From NCBI GenBank assembly GCA_965248135.1, contig CBDFIN010000012.1:310001-374000 (forward strand): DNA of 64,000 nt. Reading direction: 5' to 3'. Under the pieces are notes generated by a model, which saw only the letters and a program-made list of their open reading frames with translations, made no database searches and was not told where the DNA came from. Origin of the DNA: SZUA-100 sp965248135 (GTDB taxonomy: Bacteria; Pseudomonadota; Alphaproteobacteria; Rhizobiales; Rhizobiaceae). This document shows, one piece after another, positions 60,695 through 64,000 of this stretch (position 1 is its first letter; the number at the start of each line of letters is the position of its first letter). Made by a program: the position numbers and the translations under genes.

Positions 60695-61909
60695 ATGCTG
60701 TCAGCGCCGATCAAATCAAGACTTGTTCTGTATTTTCCCGGCTTTGAGGCGATAACGTCAAAGGCGCAACTGGACCGGTTGAAATATAATACCGACAAAT
60801 CTGCCCCGATCTGGAATTTTGACTGCCAACGTCACTCGCTGGACGTTGATCATGATTGCGCTACTGCCGTCACCGAGAATGAAACACACGGAAAAGACTG
60901 GAAAGTTGACACCAAAATAGTTTTGTTTGACTGGAGCGATATTGCCGGTTCATATCTGGGAACTTCCTATCCTTTGAATCTGATAAAATTTTTTCCAAAG
61001 TTCATCACCTTTTTTCTGGACGGCACCAATATCCACTATTTCAAGGCCAGCAAACGCTACTGGTCGTTTTCCATTTTTCCGCTGCTGGTGATCTTGCTGT
61101 TCATTGTCGCATCGTGGTTGTTGGCCGCTGGAATATCGGCATTGTTGTTTCCCGCGCTTTCGGGGTGGACAAAGGGTGTCATGGTGTTTTTTGTGACCTT
61201 GGGTTTCACCATAATCTTGTGCAAATGGCCCGGCGACAGAATTTATCTGAACCTGACTATCAACATGAGTGGCTTCATTCGAGCGCTGGCCAAGGGCAAC
61301 AACAGCGAAATCGGGCAGCGCAGCGATGTGTTCGCCGCCCAAATGGCAAAGGAAATCAATGGCCACAACTATGATGAAATATTGATAGTGGGGCACAGTA
61401 TTGGCGTGGTCTGGGCCGTGCTGGCGCTGTCAAAGGCTTTGAAAATCAATGCCGATATGCTCAAATCAACCGGCGCGGTGTTTTTGGCACTCGGTTCAAA
61501 TTTTCCCAGAACCGGATTGGCACCTTGTGCCCAATACCTGCGAGATCATCTTCGGCATGTTATGGACAATGAGGACCTGTTTTGGCACGACATCCAGACC
61601 AAGGATGACCTGGTTTCGTTTTATAAGGCAGACCCTTTCAAGATACTTGGTGTTGAAAAGACCCGCGCGCCCTACGTTGTCGACCGGGTGAGGTTTAAAA
61701 CCGCGATGGCACGTGAACGCTATCGCCAAATGCGCAAGTCGTTTTATCGAACCCATCGTCAATATGTCATGCGTTATGACAAGCCAGTGCATTTCGACTT
61801 TATACTGCGCTGTTTTGGACCCTTGTCGGCAAAAGAGCTGGCGCTTGATCACAGTTTGTCCGACCGAATAGCGGCGCAGCCTGACAACAGCGATACAAGG
61901 AATAAATAA
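60695..61909 (+). CDS. membrane-anchored alpha/beta-hydrolase-like protein, unknown function
   Basis: A 404-residue protein. Two or more membrane segments lie at about residues 125-190 (SIFPLLVILLFIVASWLLAAG and MVFFVTLGFTIILC). A hydrolase-like core has DEILIVGHSIGVVWAVLALS, where GHSIG is the nucleophile elbow, in the soluble C-terminal half (about residue 228). I have not seen a named family for it, and no catalytic Asp or His can be assigned with certainty. GCAGGATCC precedes the start. It follows the sox operon by 46 bp and overlaps no gene; a link to sarcosine is unlikely. Confidence 0.7.
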   Translation: MLSAPIKSRLVLYFPGFEAITSKAQLDRLKYNTDKSAPIWNFDCQRHSLDVDHDCATAVTENETHGKDWKVDTKIVLFDWSDIAGSYLGTSYPLNLIKFFPKFITFFLDGTNIHYFKASKRYWSFSIFPLLVILLFIVASWLLAAGISALLFPALSGWTKGVMVFFVTLGFTIILCKWPGDRIYLNLTINMSGFIRALAKGNNSEIGQRSDVFAAQMAKEINGHNYDEILIVGHSIGVVWAVLALSKALKINADMLKSTGAVFLALGSNFPRTGLAPCAQYLRDHLRHVMDNEDLFWHDIQTKDDLVSFYKADPFKILGVEKTRAPYVVDRVRFKTAMARERYRQMRKSFYRTHRQYVMRYDKPVHFDFILRCFGPLSAKELALDHSLSDRIAAQPDNSDTRNK

Positions 61910-61913
61910 TCAA

Positions 61914-62501
61914 ATGGATTGGGAATTAGCCGGTAAAATTATCTGGATATTGTTTGCCCTTGCCTGGGTTGCGCTTCGCTGGGTGCCGCATCGAAGATCG
62001 CGGCGAACAAAGGTCGAAACTACTGTCAAATCGCTGCGGGAGAGATTTTCAGTGATCATGTCCTCCTTGGGTCTTGGCATTGTCCCGGTGATCTGGATCT
62101 TCACCGGCTTTCCAAAGTCGCTTGATTATGCCCCCCAGCCGGTATTGGTTGTTATTGGTGCATTGGTGTGTATTCTGGCTTTATATTTGTTCCGAAGAAC
62201 CCACAAGGCGCTCGGTGCCATGTGGTCCTTTGGGCTCGATATCAGAGACAACCATCATCTGGTGGTTGAAGGCATTTATCAAAAAGTTCGCCATCCGATG
62301 TATTCCGCCTTCTGGCTTTGGGCGGTCGCGCAATTGTTGTTGCTGTCAAACTGGGCCGCCGGTCTTGCGGCAATTATCGGATTTGGCACACTTTATTTCC
62401 TGCGCGTTGGACAGGAGGAAGCAATGATGATGAAGGAATTTGGAGAGGAATACGAAACCTATATGGCCCGGACGGGGCGAATAGTTCCAAAACTAAGATA
62501 G
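61914..62501 (+). CDS. isoprenylcysteine/phospholipid methyltransferase-like membrane protein
   Basis: A 195-residue protein with about five hydrophobic segments, of the ICMT/PEMT superfamily. The catalytic region is GIYQKVRHPMYSAFWLW (SAM and acceptor contact, with Arg-His-Pro) followed by EEAMMMKEFGEEYETYMARTG (in part). Family members methylate cysteine carboxyls, phosphatidylethanolamine or other lipids with SAM. The start is 4 bp after the upstream gene's stop codon, so the two are probably one transcript. Real substrate is unknown. Confidence 0.82.
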   Translation: MDWELAGKIIWILFALAWVALRWVPHRRSRRTKVETTVKSLRERFSVIMSSLGLGIVPVIWIFTGFPKSLDYAPQPVLVVIGALVCILALYLFRRTHKALGAMWSFGLDIRDNHHLVVEGIYQKVRHPMYSAFWLWAVAQLLLLSNWAAGLAAIIGFGTLYFLRVGQEEAMMMKEFGEEYETYMARTGRIVPKLR

Positions 62502-62573
62502 AGGTGGTAAAAGCCCCATGCCTCGCGTAGCCTCGAGTTGGCTGGGGGGTGACAGGAAAATCCGGTTGAACTG

Positions 62574-63236
62574 ATGATCACAAAAAGACTGTTTGCTGCT
62601 TTTTTGCTGTTGTTTGGCCTCATGACTACCGGCGCTGGCGCCGGAGCATTTGCAAATGTTGAGCCGATCAACCTGCTGCTGCAGCCAGGCAATACAACAA
62701 CCATTGCGGCCACCCGGCAGATTCGCGGACAGGTGCTGTTTATCCGCGGTATATTGGGAATATTTTCCCGCGGCCTCGACCAAATGGCAAATGATCTAAG
62801 GCGGCGTGGTGTCAAAACCACGGTCATTCACCACACCGCCTGGCGTAAGGCTGCGGTGCAGATTATCAATAACCACAGACAAAATGGTCCCGCGCCGATT
62901 GTCCTGATCGGTCACTCGCTGGGGGCAAACGCAATTTTGCGTATCGCCAAAATGCTGCATCAGCGGCATATCCCGGTGCGGTATCTTGTCACATTTGAAC
63001 CCAATATCCGCCTGCCTGTGACCTCTAATATAGAGGTGGCCGTCAATTATTACCTGTCCAATTCAGCTCTGGGAGTGCCGTTGCAGCGGGAGCCGGGCTC
63101 TAGTGGGTCGTTAAAAAACGTCGATCTGGTCAAGGTCCGTGGCATTGGTCACTTCAATATTGAAAAAAACACTGCACTGCAGCAGATCGTCATTCGCGAC
63201 GTGTTTTCGCACCTTGATCCCGCCGGCCTGCAATAG
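62574..63236 (+). CDS. exported alpha/beta hydrolase, lipase or esterase-like
   Basis: A 220-residue protein with a signal peptide (LFAAFLLLFGLMTTGAGAGAFA in part). The nucleophile elbow is VLIGHSLGANAI near residue 113, and GIGHFNIEK near 190 offers the catalytic His. A plausible acid lies in LVTFEPN. Secretion and fold are clear; substrate is unknown. The gene is 72 bp after the methyltransferase-like gene. Confidence 0.8.
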   Translation: MITKRLFAAFLLLFGLMTTGAGAGAFANVEPINLLLQPGNTTTIAATRQIRGQVLFIRGILGIFSRGLDQMANDLRRRGVKTTVIHHTAWRKAAVQIINNHRQNGPAPIVLIGHSLGANAILRIAKMLHQRHIPVRYLVTFEPNIRLPVTSNIEVAVNYYLSNSALGVPLQREPGSSGSLKNVDLVKVRGIGHFNIEKNTALQQIVIRDVFSHLDPAGLQ

Positions 63237-63340
63237 TTGTGCATTGTGTGCCGTCGATAGATAATTGGATGGCGCTGCTTTGATCAGGCAATATCGGTAT
63301 TACACATTTTGTTTTTTGTATGTATAATCGGCTAACCAAC

Positions 63341-63354
63341 TTGATCCTTGTCAA
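63341..63354 (+). promoter_or_regulatory. FNR/FixK-type box upstream of hemN
   Basis: TTGATCCTTGTCAA matches the TTGAT-N4-ATCAA site of FNR, FnrL and FixK proteins with one mismatch. It ends 56 bp before the hemN ATG. Oxygen-responsive control of hemN by this site is well known in alphaproteobacteria and is the natural reading. Confidence 0.8.
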
Positions 63355-63410
63355 TGTGCTGTCGATCAGCACACCTATATCTGCGAAATAGGATTATTGG
63401 AGTTCTTAGA

Positions 63411-64000
63411 ATGCAGCATGCGCTGATCGAAAAACACGCCAAACCGGTGCCGCGCTACACCAGCTACCCCACCGCGCCTCATTTCAACGAAAGCGTAGGT
63501 TCCGCTGCTTATAAAGAGTGGCTTTCTGCGCTCACCAGCGACCAAACCTTGTCGCTCTATGTTCACATTCCTTTTTGTGACACGCTTTGCTGGTTTTGCG
63601 GTTGCCACACCAAGCACACCTTAAAATACCAACCAATTCGGGAATATCTCCCGGTATTGAAAAAAGAAATATCGGCCGTTGCGGCGCTGGCAAAAAACCG
63701 GCCGACAGCAACCCGGCTGCATTGGGGCGGCGGCTCGCCGACTATTCTTAAGGCAGAAGATATCGTAGCACTTGGCGAGCACATTAAACAATCTTTCAAA
63801 TGCAGCGATACGCTTGAGTTTAGCATTGAGGTCGACCCGCGCGACATAAGTGACGCACAAATCGATGCGATGGCCAAGGCCGGCATGACCCGGGCCAGCA
63901 TCGGTGTCCAGGACTTTAATCTGCACGTCCAAGAGAAAATCAATCGCATTCAGACCTATGAGGAAACCCGCGATGTGGTGGAAAAGCTGCGCGCCCGCGG
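63411..64000 (+). CDS. hemN: oxygen-independent coproporphyrinogen III oxidase (partial, runs off window)
   Basis: Radical SAM enzyme for haem synthesis without oxygen. The first 196 residues are present. The iron-sulphur motif CDTLCWFCGC (CxxxCxxC) lies in HIPFCDTLCWFCGCHTK near residue 55. HWGGGSPT (SAM contact) and FSIEVDPR follow. The start PVPRYTSYPTAPHF matches HemN rather than HemW. The C-terminal half is beyond the window. The FNR/FixK-type box upstream agrees with anaerobic induction. Confidence 0.95.
   Translation, partial: MQHALIEKHAKPVPRYTSYPTAPHFNESVGSAAYKEWLSALTSDQTLSLYVHIPFCDTLCWFCGCHTKHTLKYQPIREYLPVLKKEISAVAALAKNRPTATRLHWGGGSPTILKAEDIVALGEHIKQSFKCSDTLEFSIEVDPRDISDAQIDAMAKAGMTRASIGVQDFNLHVQEKINRIQTYEETRDVVEKLRAR

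Noticed and set aside
63096..63112. TCTAGTGGG inside the hydrolase gene as another repeat end
   Set aside because: It resembles the CTAGTGG end of the palindromic units, but there is no paired arm and it lies within coding sequence; it is chance.

Overview
The window reads as chromosomal DNA of an alphaproteobacterium, most likely Hyphomicrobiales (Rhizobiales). Several gene neighbourhoods are typical of that order: zapA with 6S RNA and 5-formyltetrahydrofolate cyclo-ligase beside tkt-gap; DUF1465 beside rpmE; gapR with DUF1036 and pyk; trcR; choXWV; and soxBDAG. Base composition is moderate in GC. Genes are dense, with no rRNA, tRNA, prophage or CRISPR array seen. Both window ends cut a gene: a YmdB-type phosphoesterase on the left and hemN on the right.

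Layout. 1-7.1 kb: one-carbon and cell-division genes, 6S RNA, then tkt, gap and a class I aldolase; pgk is absent from this run and a palindromic repeat pair sits between gap and the aldolase. 7.2-8.5 kb: an SGNH hydrolase and a PCu(A)C copper chaperone. 8.7-13.2 kb: ruvC-ruvA-ruvB and ybgC, interrupted by a VapBC module, a small RAMA-like gene and a HigBA module; the tol genes that usually follow ybgC are missing. 13.2-21.3 kb: aminotransferase, PAP2 enzyme, propionyl-CoA synthetase, DMT exporter, exported MsrAB, a decayed sigma-54 activator and more palindromic repeats. 21.7-30 kb: an alpha-2-macroglobulin and PBP1C pair, then yebC. 30.5-42 kb: a MotA/MotB-like pair, HPP protein, transporters, choline ABC importer, ABC exporter, rpmE and a candidate sRNA. 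42.3-52.5 kb: quinone oxidoreductase, TrcR, two cell-wall enzymes, GapR, DUF1036, pyruvate kinase, a TPR protein and L36. 52.6-64 kb: a DMT and a MATE exporter, the sarcosine oxidase operon with an internally deleted cupin remnant, three envelope-associated proteins and hemN behind an FNR/FixK-type box.

The main structural novelty is a family of 77-79 bp palindromic units that all end in CTAGTGG/CCACTAG but have different arm sequences. They occur at four intergenic loci in pairs, in a chain of four, or as a half unit; one supplies a stop codon to a neighbouring gene and one marks the truncated end of a pseudogene. Second in interest are two toxin-antitoxin modules stitched into the ruv/ybgC region by ATGA overlaps, and a minus-strand sRNA candidate with an exposed CCUCCCU motif.

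Central carbon flow (transketolase, GAPDH, aldolase, pyruvate kinase), uptake of choline and demethylation of sarcosine suggest an organism able to use methylated amines or osmolytes. Envelope maintenance (PBP1C with alpha-2-macroglobulin, L,D-transpeptidase, DUF882, periplasmic MsrAB) is the other recurrent theme.
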